From NCBI RefSeq assembly GCF_003144095.1, contig NZ_NSKH01000024.1:265198-329197 (forward strand): DNA of 64,000 bases. Reading direction: 5' to 3'. Below are positions 15,538-24,042 of this stretch, piece after piece (position 1 is the stretch's first letter; each line of letters starts with the position of its first letter). The position numbers and the translations under genes were made by a program. Source of the DNA: Streptomyces sp. ICBB 8177. GTDB taxonomy: Bacteria; Actinomycetota; Actinomycetes; Streptomycetales; Streptomycetaceae. Below the pieces are notes generated by a model. It saw only the letters and a list, made by a program, of their open reading frames with translations. It ran no database searches and was not told where the DNA came from.

Positions 15538-15795
15538 ATGACCAGCATCCGAACCGCCCGAGTCCTCGCCGCCGTGGCAGCGCTGCCCCTCGCGGCGGCA
15601 CTGTTCACCGGCACGGCAGTGGCGGACAACGGATCCTTCGCCGACCACGGTTCGATCGCGAGCGTGAACAGCACCCAGCAGGTCGCGACGGGCGCCGGCG
15701 CCACCAACCAGAGCAACACCGCCAGCGTGAACGGCTCCGGCTTCACCCACATCGACCAGAACAACGTGAAGGTCGACTTCACCCACCTGTGGTGA
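15538..15795 (+). CDS. small secreted Ser/Asn/Thr-rich protein
   Basis: An 85-residue precursor. Residues 1-29 are a Sec signal peptide ending in the cleavage motif ATAVA|DNG. The 56-residue mature part has no cysteine and is rich in Gly, Ser, Thr and Asn with spaced Asn/Gln residues (VATGAGATNQSNTASVNGS), ending FTHLW. This composition suggests a beta-rich, perhaps self-assembling surface peptide, but it lacks the paired cysteines and pattern of chaplins. A GGGAGG lies upstream of the ATG and a strong stem-loop follows the stop, so it is its own transcription unit. Role unknown. Confidence 0.75.
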   Translation: MTSIRTARVLAAVAALPLAAALFTGTAVADNGSFADHGSIASVNSTQQVATGAGATNQSNTASVNGSGFTHIDQNNVKVDFTHLW

Positions 15796-15802
15796 CGGCA
15801 CC

Positions 15803-15832
15803 GGTGGGCGGGGCCGGGGAACCCCGCCCACC
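15803..15832 (+). terminator. stem-loop terminator
   Basis: An 11-bp perfect stem (GGTGGGCGGGG with CCCCGCCCACC) around an 8-nt loop, beginning 7 bp after the stop codon of the small secreted protein. Confidence 0.8.
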
Positions 15833-15987
15833 GAGGGGGACCGCGCGCTGATCGGGCGCGCACCGCACGAAAGGGGAGGGACCGCCGGGGAGGGGATGTC
15901 GGCGGTGATGCCGGGGCGACGGGGAACGGGGACACCCGGCGATCCGGCAGAGGGGAAAACGGGGGGTCGGGCAGCGGGGGCTGCCCA

Positions 15988-16029
15988 CCGGGCGGCGGCA
16001 TCCACGCGGGTGCCGCCGCCCGGCTTTTT
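15988..16029 (+). terminator. intrinsic terminator with T-run
   Basis: A perfect 13-bp stem (CCGGGCGGCGGCA, 15988-16000, with 16011-16023) is followed by C and five T. It is one of the few canonical U-tract terminators in this window, and no annotated gene immediately precedes it. Confidence 0.8.
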
Positions 16030-16048
16030 GTCCACAACCTGTGGACAA
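16028..16048. promoter_or_regulatory. inverted pair of DnaA boxes
   Basis: TTGTCCACA (16028-16036) and TGTGGACAA (16040-16048) are two perfect copies of the streptomycete-preferred DnaA box facing each other across 3 bp. They sit upstream of the DUF1906 gene and could recruit DnaA, or be bound by another factor that uses this palindrome. Confidence 0.6.
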
Positions 16049-16288
16049 CGTGGGACGGGAGGCGCGGGGCGGGCCCCGGCGCCCACGAGCGGATCAAGGT
16101 CTACCAGGGCCGGACCCTCGGCACGGGCACGGGCAGACCGAACAGAGCAAAACGCCACAAACCCATGTAAGCCGGAACGATCGTATGACTGGCCACCGCA
16201 CCCGAATGGGCGGAGCAGACGGCTGAAACCGGCGTGTTGGCTGGCGTGCCTCCGTCGAATGCGGCGTACCGGACCTTTCACTCGCCGC

Positions 16289-17524
16289 ATGCGCGATAAC
16301 AACCGGATGATCCGACTGGCGCTCGCCGTACTGGCGGGAGTCGCCTGCCTGATCGCGGGCGTCGTCCCGGCCGCGAACGCCGTCCCGGCACACGGAACCG
16401 CCCCGGACCTCGGCACCGACACCAACGCCGCGCCGGACTCCGGTGCGCCGGTGGCCGCCTGGACCGGCTTCGGCCCCGCGCCGTGGCTGTCCGGCGACAC
16501 GGCCACCGCGGCCGTGGCGAGCGGGGCCCGCTGGTTCGGCGGCACCGCGGCCCGCACCGCCTCCTACGACAGCCCCCACGGCCCCGGCGCCTTCTCCGGC
16601 GGCCGGTTCCACGGCCCGGGCCACGCCGGCCCCCGGCACTGGGGCGGCTTCCACGGCTACGGCGGAGGCGGCGGCTACGGATACGGCGGATACCGCGGCG
16701 GCGGCACCACCGCCGACGCCACCACCGCCTCCGCCGCCGGCTCGGCGCACGGCACCGCGCCGAACGCCGCACCGCCCATCACCCTCGACCCCCGCGAGTT
16801 CGGCGCCGAGGTCTACACCGGCCGCGGCTTCGACACCTGCACCGCGCCCGACCTCGACACCATGCGCGCCTGGCGCTCCTCCTCCCCCTACGGCGCCGTC
16901 GGCGTCTACATCGGCGGCAACGCCCGCTCCTGCGCCCAGCCCCGGCTGACCCGCTCGTGGGTCAAGGCGGTCAGCGCGATGGGCTGGAAGCTCATCCCGA
17001 TCTACGTCGGCTCGCAGTCCCCCTGCGTGACCGCGGCCCGCAAGCGCCAGTACGCGATCGATCCGGCCGACGCCAGGATCGAGGGCACCCGGCAGGCCGA
17101 GGACGCGGTGCGCGCCGCCACCGCGCTGGGCATGGCCGCCGAGAGCCCGGTCTACCTGGACGTCGAGGCGTACGACACCGACTCCGCGTCGTGCACCGAC
17201 CCGGTGCTGGACTTCAGCGCCGCGTGGAGCGACACCCTGCGCGACCGCGGCTACCTGTCCGGCTTCTACAGCAGCGCCGACTCCGGCATCTCGCAGATCG
17301 AGGCCTCGCGGGCCGCCGGCTCCCAGGACGTCCCCGACGTGATGTGGTTCGCCCACTGGGACATCGCGCCCACCCTCTACGGGGAGCCCGCCCTCCCCTC
17401 CGGGTACTGGCGCCCGCACCGCAGGATCCACCAGTACACCGGCAACACCTCGCAGACGTACGACGGGTACACCCTCAACGTCGACCAGGACCTGGTCGAC
17501 GCGCCCGTCGCGATCGTGCCCTGA
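16289..17524 (+). CDS. secreted DUF1906 (Rv2525c-like) glycoside-hydrolase-like protein
   Basis: A 411-residue exported protein. A signal peptide covers residues 1 to about 31 (LALAVLAGVACLIAGVVPAANA). A low-complexity Gly/His/Tyr-rich linker follows at about residues 105-145 (WGGFHGYGGGGGYGYGGYRG). Residues about 168-410 are the DUF1906 TIM-barrel-like domain (GFDTCTAPDLDTMRAWR, IPIYVGSQS, PVYLDVEAYD, DVMWFAHWD). Members of this family are thought to act on cell-wall glycans. Start codons at 16259, 16289 and 16307 are all possible; none has a strong ribosome site. A hairpin terminator follows. Confidence 0.85.
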   Translation: MRDNNRMIRLALAVLAGVACLIAGVVPAANAVPAHGTAPDLGTDTNAAPDSGAPVAAWTGFGPAPWLSGDTATAAVASGARWFGGTAARTASYDSPHGPGAFSGGRFHGPGHAGPRHWGGFHGYGGGGGYGYGGYRGGGTTADATTASAAGSAHGTAPNAAPPITLDPREFGAEVYTGRGFDTCTAPDLDTMRAWRSSSPYGAVGVYIGGNARSCAQPRLTRSWVKAVSAMGWKLIPIYVGSQSPCVTAARKRQYAIDPADARIEGTRQAEDAVRAATALGMAAESPVYLDVEAYDTDSASCTDPVLDFSAAWSDTLRDRGYLSGFYSSADSGISQIEASRAAGSQDVPDVMWFAHWDIAPTLYGEPALPSGYWRPHRRIHQYTGNTSQTYDGYTLNVDQDLVDAPVAIVP

Positions 17525-17562
17525 GGGCGGGCCGCCGGGGGCAGGTCCCCTGGCCCGACCCT

Positions 17563-17602
17563 GAGCCGGGTCCACCTGCGGGAGGTGGGTGGACCCCGGC
17601 TC
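17563..17602 (+). terminator. stem-loop terminator after DUF1906 gene
   Basis: GAGCCGGGTCCACC pairs with GGTGGACCCCGGCTC with a single bulged C, 40 bp after the stop codon. Confidence 0.65.
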
Positions 17603-17679
17603 GTACGACTTGAGGGTGACCCCGCTTCGGGACCTGCGGCCGATCCCGGGGCGGGTGGGGCGCTCATAGCGTGGTGCAC

Positions 17680-18231
17680 ATGACCACGCCTGTGTGCCCC
17701 AGCGCTCAGCAGCAGCAGTTCACCGCCTATGTCCGGGCGAGGGGACCGGTGCTGCTGCGGACCGCCCGTTCACTGACCGCCAACCCCTGCGACGCCGAGG
17801 ACCTGCTGCAGACGGCGCTGGCCAAGACCTATCTGGCGTGGGACCGGATCGCCGACCGCGGCGCGCTCGACGGCTACGTGCGGCGCACCCTGGTCAACAC
17901 CCGCACCTCGCAGTGGCGCAAGCGCCGGGTGGACGAGTTCGCCTGCGAGGAACTGCCGGAGCCGGACGTCGCCCCCGCCCCCGACCCCGCCGAGCAGCAG
18001 GCGCAGCGCGACGCCCTGTGGAACGCGATCCGCAGACTGCCCGCCCGGCAGCGCGCGATGGTCGTCCTGCGGTACTACGAGGACATGACCGAGGTGCAGA
18101 CCGCCGAGCTGATGGGCGTCTCGGTGGGCACCGTCAAGAGCGCGGTCTCCCGCGCCCTGGTCAAGCTGCGCACCGACCCGCACCTGGGCGACGACCTGAC
18201 CTCCGCCGAGGCCGGCCCGATCGCCGCCTGA
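17680..18231 (+). CDS. SigE family ECF-type RNA polymerase sigma factor
   Basis: A 183-residue sigma factor with only regions 2 and 4. Region 2 covers about residues 12-80 (TANPCDAEDLLQTALAKTYL, the -10 recognition and core-binding helices). Region 4 covers about 108-165 (LPARQRAMVVLRYYEDMT, VSVGTVKSAVSRALVKL, the -35 recognition helix-turn-helix). It is typical of the streptomycete SigE-family subgroup. No adjacent anti-sigma gene is present, which is unusual for ECF factors but common in this subgroup. ATG 17680 is preferred over GTG 17671. Confidence 0.93.
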   Translation: MTTPVCPSAQQQQFTAYVRARGPVLLRTARSLTANPCDAEDLLQTALAKTYLAWDRIADRGALDGYVRRTLVNTRTSQWRKRRVDEFACEELPEPDVAPAPDPAEQQAQRDALWNAIRRLPARQRAMVVLRYYEDMTEVQTAELMGVSVGTVKSAVSRALVKLRTDPHLGDDLTSAEAGPIAA

Positions 18232-18392
18232 GCCGCCGGGCGGGACCACCGCCGAAGCCGCCCGGCGCCACCGCCGCGACCGCCCGCGGGCGGGCGCGCC
18301 GCCGGCCGCGCGCGCTAGTGACAGACCGGGCGGTATGCCAGCACAATCACGGGGTTACCCTCGCGTAAGGCCAGCGACTTTGGAGGCCCCCG

Positions 18393-20039
18393 GTGCTGAG
18401 CACGATGCAGGACGTACCGCTGCTGATCTCACGGATCCTGGCCCACGGCGCCACCGTGCACGGCCGCTCCACGGTCACCACCTGGACCGGCGAGGGAGAA
18501 CCGCGCCGCCGCACCTTCGCCGAGGTCGGCGCGAGGACGGCCCAGCTCGCGCACGCGCTGCGCGAGGAACTCGGCGTCGCCGAGGGCGAGCCGGTCGGCA
18601 CCCTGATGTGGAACAACGCCGAGCACCTGGAGGCGTACTTCGCCATCCCCTGCATGGGCGCGGTGCTGCACACCCTCAACCTGCGGCTGCCCGCCGACCA
18701 GCTGACCTGGATCGTCAACCACGCCGAGGACCGGGTGATCCTGGTCAACGGCACCCTGCTGCCGCTGCTCGCCCCGCTGCTGACGGCGCTGCGCACCGTC
18801 GAGCACGTCGTGGTCGTCGGCCCCGGCGACACCTCCGTGCTGGACGGCTGCCGCCCGGCCGTGCACGACTACGAGACGCTGCTCGCCGGCCGCCCCACCG
18901 CGTACGACTGGCCCGAGCTGGACGAGCGGCAGGCCGCCGCGATGTGCTACACCTCCGGCACCACCGGCGACCCCAAGGGCGTGGTCTTCAGCCACCGCTC
19001 GGTCTACCTGCACTCGATGCAGGTCAACATGGCCGAGTCGTTCGGGCTGACCGACCGCGAGACGTCGCTGCCGATCGTGCCGATGTTCCACGTCAACGCC
19101 TGGGGCATCCCGCACGCCGCGCTGATGAGCGGCGTCAGCCTGCTGATGACCGACCGCTTCCTCCAGCCCGCCGCGATCGCCGAGATGATCGAGGCCGAAC
19201 GCCCCACCCACGCCGCCGCCGTCCCCACCATCTGGCAGGGCCTGCTCGCCGAACTCGCCCGGAGCAAGCGGGACGTCTCGTGCCTGCGCAGCGTCGTCAT
19301 CGGCGGCTCGGCCTGCCCGCCCGCGCTGATGCGGGCCTTCGAGGAGGAGCACGGCGTGACGGTCGTGCAGGCCTGGGGCATGACGGAGATGTCGCCGCTC
19401 GGCACGGTCGCGCACCCCCCGGCTGGCGCGACGGACGAGGAGGCGTGGACGTACCGCGTCACGCAGGGCCGCTTCCCGGCCTCCGTCGAGGCCCGGCTCG
19501 TCGGACCGGCCGGGGAGGTCATGCCGTGGGACGGCGAGGCCACCGGTGAGCTGGAGGTGCGCGGGCCGTGGATCGCGGCGGCGTACTTCGGCGGCCAGGG
19601 CGCGCAGCCGCTGCGGCCCGAGGACAAGTTCGACGGCGGCTGGCTGCGCACCGGCGACGTCGGCTCGATCACCCCGGACGGCTACCTGACGCTGACCGAC
19701 CGCGCCAAGGACGTCATCAAGTCGGGCGGCGAGTGGATCTCGTCGGTGGACCTGGAGAACCACCTCATGGCCCACCCGGCGGTGGCGGAGGCGGCGGTGG
19801 TCGCCGTCCCCGACGACAAGTGGGGCGAACGGCCGCTGGCCACCGTGGTCCTCAAGCCCGGCGCGAGCGCCGACTACGCCGAGCTGCGCGCGTTCCTCGC
19901 CGAACGCGTCGCCCGCTGGCAGGTCCCCGAGCGCTGGGCGGTCGTCGAGTCGGTGCCGAAGACGTCGGTGGGCAAGTTCGACAAGAAGGTGCTGCGCAGG
20001 CGGTACGCGCAGGGCGACCTGGACGTGACGCGGCTGTAG
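18393..20039 (+). CDS. AMP-dependent long-chain fatty-acid-CoA ligase
   Basis: A 548-residue ANL-superfamily ligase that activates a carboxylic acid with ATP and joins it to CoA. The P-loop is [11 protein letters not shown] (186-196). Further motifs are [34 protein letters not shown] and the C-terminal lysine in [10 protein letters not shown]. Length and motif spacing fit medium/long-chain acyl-CoA synthetases. GTG 18393 is preceded by GGAGG at 6 nt. It is a single-gene unit ending at a bidirectional terminator shared with the convergent sensor gene. Confidence 0.92.
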   Translation: MLSTMQDVPLLISRILAHGATVHGRSTVTTWTGEGEPRRRTFAEVGARTAQLAHALREELGVAEGEPVGTLMWNNAEHLEAYFAIPCMGAVLHTLNLRLPADQLTWIVNHAEDRVILVNGTLLPLLAPLLTALRTVEHVVVVGPGDTSVLDGCRPAVHDYETLLAGRPTAYDWPELDERQAAAMCYTSGTTGDPKGVVFSHRSVYLHSMQVNMAESFGLTDRETSLPIVPMFHVNAWGIPHAALMSGVSLLMTDRFLQPAAIAEMIEAERPTHAAAVPTIWQGLLAELARSKRDVSCLRSVVIGGSACPPALMRAFEEEHGVTVVQAWGMTEMSPLGTVAHPPAGATDEEAWTYRVTQGRFPASVEARLVGPAGEVMPWDGEATGELEVRGPWIAAAYFGGQGAQPLRPEDKFDGGWLRTGDVGSITPDGYLTLTDRAKDVIKSGGEWISSVDLENHLMAHPAVAEAAVVAVPDDKWGERPLATVVLKPGASADYAELRAFLAERVARWQVPERWAVVESVPKTSVGKFDKKVLRRRYAQGDLDVTRL

Positions 20040-20060
20040 ACGCGAGAGCCTGCCGCTGCC

Positions 20061-20086
20061 CCCGGCCGGCCGTGCGACCGGCCGGG
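20061..20086. terminator. bidirectional stem-loop terminator
   Basis: CCCGGCCGG (20061-20069) pairs with CCGGCCGGG (20078-20086) between the convergent ligase and PAS-sensor genes. Confidence 0.7.
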
Positions 20087-20099
20087 CACCCGCCCGAAC

Positions 20100-23000
20100 C
20101 TACGCCTCCGCGCCGATCTTGCTCAGCAGGTCGACGATGCGGCCCTGGACCTCGGGGCTGGTGGAGCGTTCCGCGAGGAACAGCACCGTCTCCCCCGAGC
20201 TGAGCCTCGGCAGCTCCGCCGCGTCGATGTCGACCGACGTGTAGACCACCAGCGGCGTACGCGTCAGCAGGCCGTTGGCGCGCAGCCAGTCCACGATGCC
20301 GACCCTGCGGCGCCTGATCAGCATCAGGTCCATCACCACCAGGTTCGGCCTCGACCGCGCGGCCAGCGCCGCCGCGGCCTCCTCGTCGGCGGCGTGCGCG
20401 ACCTGCATCCCCCGCCGCTCCAGCGTCGCGGTGAACGCCGCCGCGATGTCCTGGTGGCTCTCGACCAGCAGGACGCGCGGCGGGTGCTGATCGCTGTCGC
20501 GCGGCGCCAGAGCCTTCAGCAGCACCGCGGGGTCGGCGCCGTACGCCGCCTCGCGGGTGGCCTGGCCGAGCCCCGCGGTCACCAGGACCGGCACCTCGGC
20601 GGCCACCGCCGCCGCCCGCAGCGACTGCAACGCGGTACGGGTGATCGGCCCGGTCAGCGGGTCGACGAAGAGCGCCGCCGGATACTCCGCGACCTGCGCG
20701 TCGACCTCCTCGCGCGACCGCACCGTCACCGGGCGGTACCCGCGGTCGGTGAGCGCCTGCCGGGTCGAGACGTCAGGCTCCGGCCAGACCAGCAGGCGCC
20801 GCGGCACGCTCGGCGCCTCGCCGGCGTCCTGCGCCGCGTCCTGGGGCGCCGGGCGGGCGGCGGTCGCCGGGGACGCGGTCACCTCGACCGCGCCGCCGGG
20901 ACCGTCCAGCATCTCCGGGCCCTCGGCGCCCTCGGCCGGTGCTCCTATGGCGAACGCCTGCCCCTCGCCCTGGCTGTCGCTCGCCTGGAACGCGGGATTG
21001 CCGAGGGCCTGCGCGCCCTGAGCGGGCAGCGGCTGCGCCTGGCCCGCCGGGTCCTCCTGGGGCGGGGCCGTCCTGACGCCCTGGGAGGCGGTGTCCCCCG
21101 GGTGCTGACGGGCACCGGTCTCGTGCTGCTGGGGGTTGGCCAGCTTGCGGCGCCGGCCGGAACCCGTGGCGGGCTGCTGCGGCTGGGACTGCGGGGTGGC
21201 CGGGACCGGCGCGGGGGCGGGACCGGGCTGCGCGAACGGCGTGCCCTGACCCAGCGTTCGCACGCTGATGGCGTGGGCGTCGCCGTCGTGCGCGTCGTGC
21301 CCCGCGGGCTCGGGGCCGCCGTGCCCGCCGGGCCCACCCCGCTCGTCCCGCTCCCCGCGCTCGGCATGCTCGGCGTGTTCGACGTGCTCGACGGCGGGCG
21401 GCATGGCGCCGGGCACCTGCGGGGCGGTGGGCTGCTGCCCTGGGGGCGCGGCCGGGGCTTGCGCCTGGGTCGCCGTCGCGGCGGTGCGGCGGGCTCGGCG
21501 GCCGGTCGGTTCCGGCGCGGCGGCGGTCGGCTGCGCGGGCGCGACGGGCGCGGGCGGCAACGCGGCCTGCTCGCGCGGAAGCTGCGGCCGGCCCTGCGGC
21601 TGCGGCGTCGGTGCTTGCGGTTGCTGCTGTGCGGGCACGGCGCGACGGGCCCGCCGCCCCTGGGGAGCGGGCTGTCCGCCCGCGACGGGCTGCGGACCGG
21701 CCTGCTGATGCGGCAGTACGGGCTGCTGCTCGGGCAGGCCCGGCTGCCGCGGGCTCCCCGCCACCGCATCCGCCGCCGTCGCCACGGCCTGGCCCTCCGG
21801 CTGCCCGGCGGGCGGCAGCGCGTGCGCGGCGGGACGGGCGACCAGTTCGGGCTGCTGACCGTCCGTCAGCGCACGCCGTGCCCGGCGGCCGGTGGGCTGC
21901 TCACCCGTGCCGTCGGGCGCCGTCTCGCGTCCCGGCTCCGGCTCGGCCCTGCGCAGGGCACGGCGCCGGCCCGTCGGCTGCTCGCGCGTCTCACCCCCGG
22001 GCAGCGCCGGAACGGAACCGGGCGCCTGAACGGTGGCCTCGCCCGAGCCGTTCGCACCGGGGATCCGGGCCCCCGCGCCGTCGCTCTCGTCGGCGGGGCG
22101 GCGCGGACGCGGCGTGCGGCCGGCGTTCTCGTGCGCGGTGCGCGCCCCCGCCCCGGTCCGCTCGGGCTGCGGCTGCGGCCGTCCGGCCGGGAGCGCCGCA
22201 CCGGCGTTGCCCTGCGTGCCCCGGGCCGGCTCGGAGGGCATCGGCATGACGGTGGTCTCGTTGTCGGAGTCGCGCCGCGGCCCCTGGCCCCCGGAGGTGT
22301 CGTCCGGGGAGGCGGAGGCGGAACCGGAGCGCGCGCCGGTCGCCTTGCGGCCGCCCGCCCCCGCGGACGCCTCAGGGTCCCCGGCCGGCACCTCCAGCAC
22401 GTACGCGCTGCCGCCGCCCTGCCCCGGCACCTCGTGGGTCTGGAGCAGGCCGCCGTGCCGCTCCACGATGCCGCGGGTGATGGGCAGGTGGACCGCGCTG
22501 CCGCCGGACGCCGGGCCGCGCACCTCGATCCGTACGACGTCGCCGCGCTGGGCCGCGGCGACCACGATCGTGGAGTCGCCGCTGACGACCGCCGTGCGGC
22601 CCGAGGCGTCCACGCCCGCGACGTCGGCGATCAGATGGGAGATGGCCTGCGCGAGGCGGACCGGGTCGACCACGGCCTCGACCGGCGGCGCGTGCACGGC
22701 GTACTGCGCCCGCCCCGGGCCGATCAGCTCGATGGCGCCCTCGACACCGGCGGCCACCACCTCGTCCAGGCCCACCAGTTCGCGTTCCAGCTTCTCGGCG
22801 CCGGTGTCCAGGCGCTGGAAGCCCAGCACGTTGTCGATGAGCGAGGTCATCCGCGCGTAACCGGCGGACAGGTGGTGCAGGATCTGGTTGGCCTCGGGCC
22901 ACAGCTGCCCGGCCGGGTCGTTGGCCAGCCCGCTCAGCTCGGTGCGCAACTCCTCCAGCGGCCCGCGCAGCGAGGAGTCGAGCATCTCGCGCAGCTGGGC

Positions 23001-23825
23001 GTGGCGGGCGGCGAGCGCGTTGACCCGGGTGCGGTCGGTGAACGACATCACCGCGCCGACCAGTTGCTCCCCCTCGCGCACGGGCGCGGTCACCAGGTCC
23101 ACCGGGACCGCCCGGCCGTCCTTGGTCCACAGCACCTGCCCGCGCACCCGGTGCTTGCGCCCGGAACGCAGGGTGTCGGCGAGCGGGGTCTCCTCGTACG
23201 GCAGCGGGGAGCCGTCGGGCCGCGAGTGGTGGATCAGCGGGTGCAGCTCCTGACCGCCGAGGTCGCTGGCGCGGAAGCCCAGGATCTGCGCGGCGGACGG
23301 GTTGACCAGCACGACCTTGCCGTCGGTGTCCACGCCGACCACGCCCTCGCTGGCGGCGCGCAGGATCATCTCCGTCTGCCGCTGCTGGCGGGCGAGTTCG
23401 GCCTCGGTGTCCAGCGTGCCCGTCAGGTCCCGTACGACCAGCATGAGCAGTTCGTCCCCGGTGTACGGGGCGTGGTGGCTGTCGGCGTACGGGGTCCTGG
23501 CGTCCTCCAGGTTGGCGCTGGTGACCTCGACCGGGAACTCGGTGCCGTCGGTGCGCCGGGCGACCATCCGGGTCGGCTTGGTGCGCAGCCCTTCCTCGGG
23601 GTCCGGGCGGCGCATCGAGCCCGGGATGCGCTTGGAGTCGAACGCGGGCAGCAGGTCGAGCAGTCCGCGCCCGACGAGCGCGGTGCCGGGCGCCTCGAAG
23701 GTCTCCAGCGCTATCGCGTTGGCGTTGACGACCGTGCCGTTGGCGTTGACCAGGAGCAGCGCGTCCGGGAGGGCGTCGAGTATTGCCGCGAGGCGAGCAG
23801 CGCCTCGGGATGGCCTGCTGCTCAC
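20100..23825 (-). CDS. large PAS / degenerate histidine-kinase / receiver hybrid protein
   Basis: A 1241-residue cytoplasmic signalling protein. Two PAS domains come first (about 10-140 and 150-265). A dimerisation-like helix pair follows, where the usual SHELRxPL is replaced by SSLRGPL, so the phospho-acceptor histidine is missing. The ATPase-like domain (about 355-475) has lost its N-box asparagines (ISHLIADVA) and the DxGxG motif. About 500 residues of disordered Pro/Gln/Ala/Arg-rich sequence carry repeated GRRARRA motifs. Two receiver-like domains end the protein; only the last keeps an aspartate (VVMDLML), and its conserved lysine is gone (FLAERS). It is probably a binding or scaffold protein rather than a kinase. 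GTG start with GGGAGG upstream. Confidence 0.88.
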   Translation of the reverse strand: MSSRPSRGAARLAAILDALPDALLLVNANGTVVNANAIALETFEAPGTALVGRGLLDLLPAFDSKRIPGSMRRPDPEEGLRTKPTRMVARRTDGTEFPVEVTSANLEDARTPYADSHHAPYTGDELLMLVVRDLTGTLDTEAELARQQRQTEMILRAASEGVVGVDTDGKVVLVNPSAAQILGFRASDLGGQELHPLIHHSRPDGSPLPYEETPLADTLRSGRKHRVRGQVLWTKDGRAVPVDLVTAPVREGEQLVGAVMSFTDRTRVNALAARHAQLREMLDSSLRGPLEELRTELSGLANDPAGQLWPEANQILHHLSAGYARMTSLIDNVLGFQRLDTGAEKLERELVGLDEVVAAGVEGAIELIGPGRAQYAVHAPPVEAVVDPVRLAQAISHLIADVAGVDASGRTAVVSGDSTIVVAAAQRGDVVRIEVRGPASGGSAVHLPITRGIVERHGGLLQTHEVPGQGGGSAYVLEVPAGDPEASAGAGGRKATGARSGSASASPDDTSGGQGPRRDSDNETTVMPMPSEPARGTQGNAGAALPAGRPQPQPERTGAGARTAHENAGRTPRPRRPADESDGAGARIPGANGSGEATVQAPGSVPALPGGETREQPTGRRRALRRAEPEPGRETAPDGTGEQPTGRRARRALTDGQQPELVARPAAHALPPAGQPEGQAVATAADAVAGSPRQPGLPEQQPVLPHQQAGPQPVAGGQPAPQGRRARRAVPAQQQPQAPTPQPQGRPQLPREQAALPPAPVAPAQPTAAAPEPTGRRARRTAATATQAQAPAAPPGQQPTAPQVPGAMPPAVEHVEHAEHAERGERDERGGPGGHGGPEPAGHDAHDGDAHAISVRTLGQGTPFAQPGPAPAPVPATPQSQPQQPATGSGRRRKLANPQQHETGARQHPGDTASQGVRTAPPQEDPAGQAQPLPAQGAQALGNPAFQASDSQGEGQAFAIGAPAEGAEGPEMLDGPGGAVEVTASPATAARPAPQDAAQDAGEAPSVPRRLLVWPEPDVSTRQALTDRGYRPVTVRSREEVDAQVAEYPAALFVDPLTGPITRTALQSLRAAAVAAEVPVLVTAGLGQATREAAYGADPAVLLKALAPRDSDQHPPRVLLVESHQDIAAAFTATLERRGMQVAHAADEEAAAALAARSRPNLVVMDLMLIRRRRVGIVDWLRANGLLTRTPLVVYTSVDIDAAELPRLSSGETVLFLAERSTSPEVQGRIVDLLSKIGAEA

Positions 23826-23934
23826 GAGACGCGTCCTCCCTGATACCGCACGTGCTTTGGGACTGTTGCCGGCGGCGCGCGGGTCAGCCGTCGCGTCCGG
23901 CTACCGCCGCCGGCCCATCTTGCCGTTCCCCCCG

Positions 23935-23966
23935 TGGCATGTCACTACAGTGCCATGTCCCTACAG
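23935..23966. repeat. 16-bp tandem direct repeat upstream of the PAS protein
   Basis: TGGCATGTCACTACAG and TGCCATGTCCCTACAG are adjacent, with two mismatches, about 110 bp upstream of the PAS-protein start and 77 bp beyond the SSI gene's stop. A candidate activator or repressor site. Confidence 0.5.
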
Positions 23967-24042
23967 GAGTGTACGGGGCGGACTCCCGGGCCCGGTGGCG
24001 GATGACGGAGTGCCGGGGAGAGGTTCTGTGACGACGCGCCGG

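Larger units (their letters stand above)
15833..16288 (+). other. non-coding region, possible structured RNA
   Basis: About 450 bp without a convincing gene. After a first terminator at 15803-15832 there is a purine-rich segment, a GGGCAGC/GCTGCCC hairpin (15969-15986) and then a second, classical intrinsic terminator at 15988-16029. A terminator here needs a transcript, so a short RNA may start after 15832. Beyond it lie two inverted DnaA boxes and a short coding-looking tail (HERIKVYQGRTLGTGTG, ending in TAA near 16170) without a start. Confidence 0.4.

Noticed and set aside
15538-15795. Chaplin or rodlin identity for the small secreted protein
   Set aside because: No cysteine pair and no chaplin core; the length and composition do not match rodlins.
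20394-23843. Long plus-strand open frame opposite the PAS protein
   Set aside because: Arg/Gly-rich shadow without domains; the minus-strand protein has PAS and receiver motifs.
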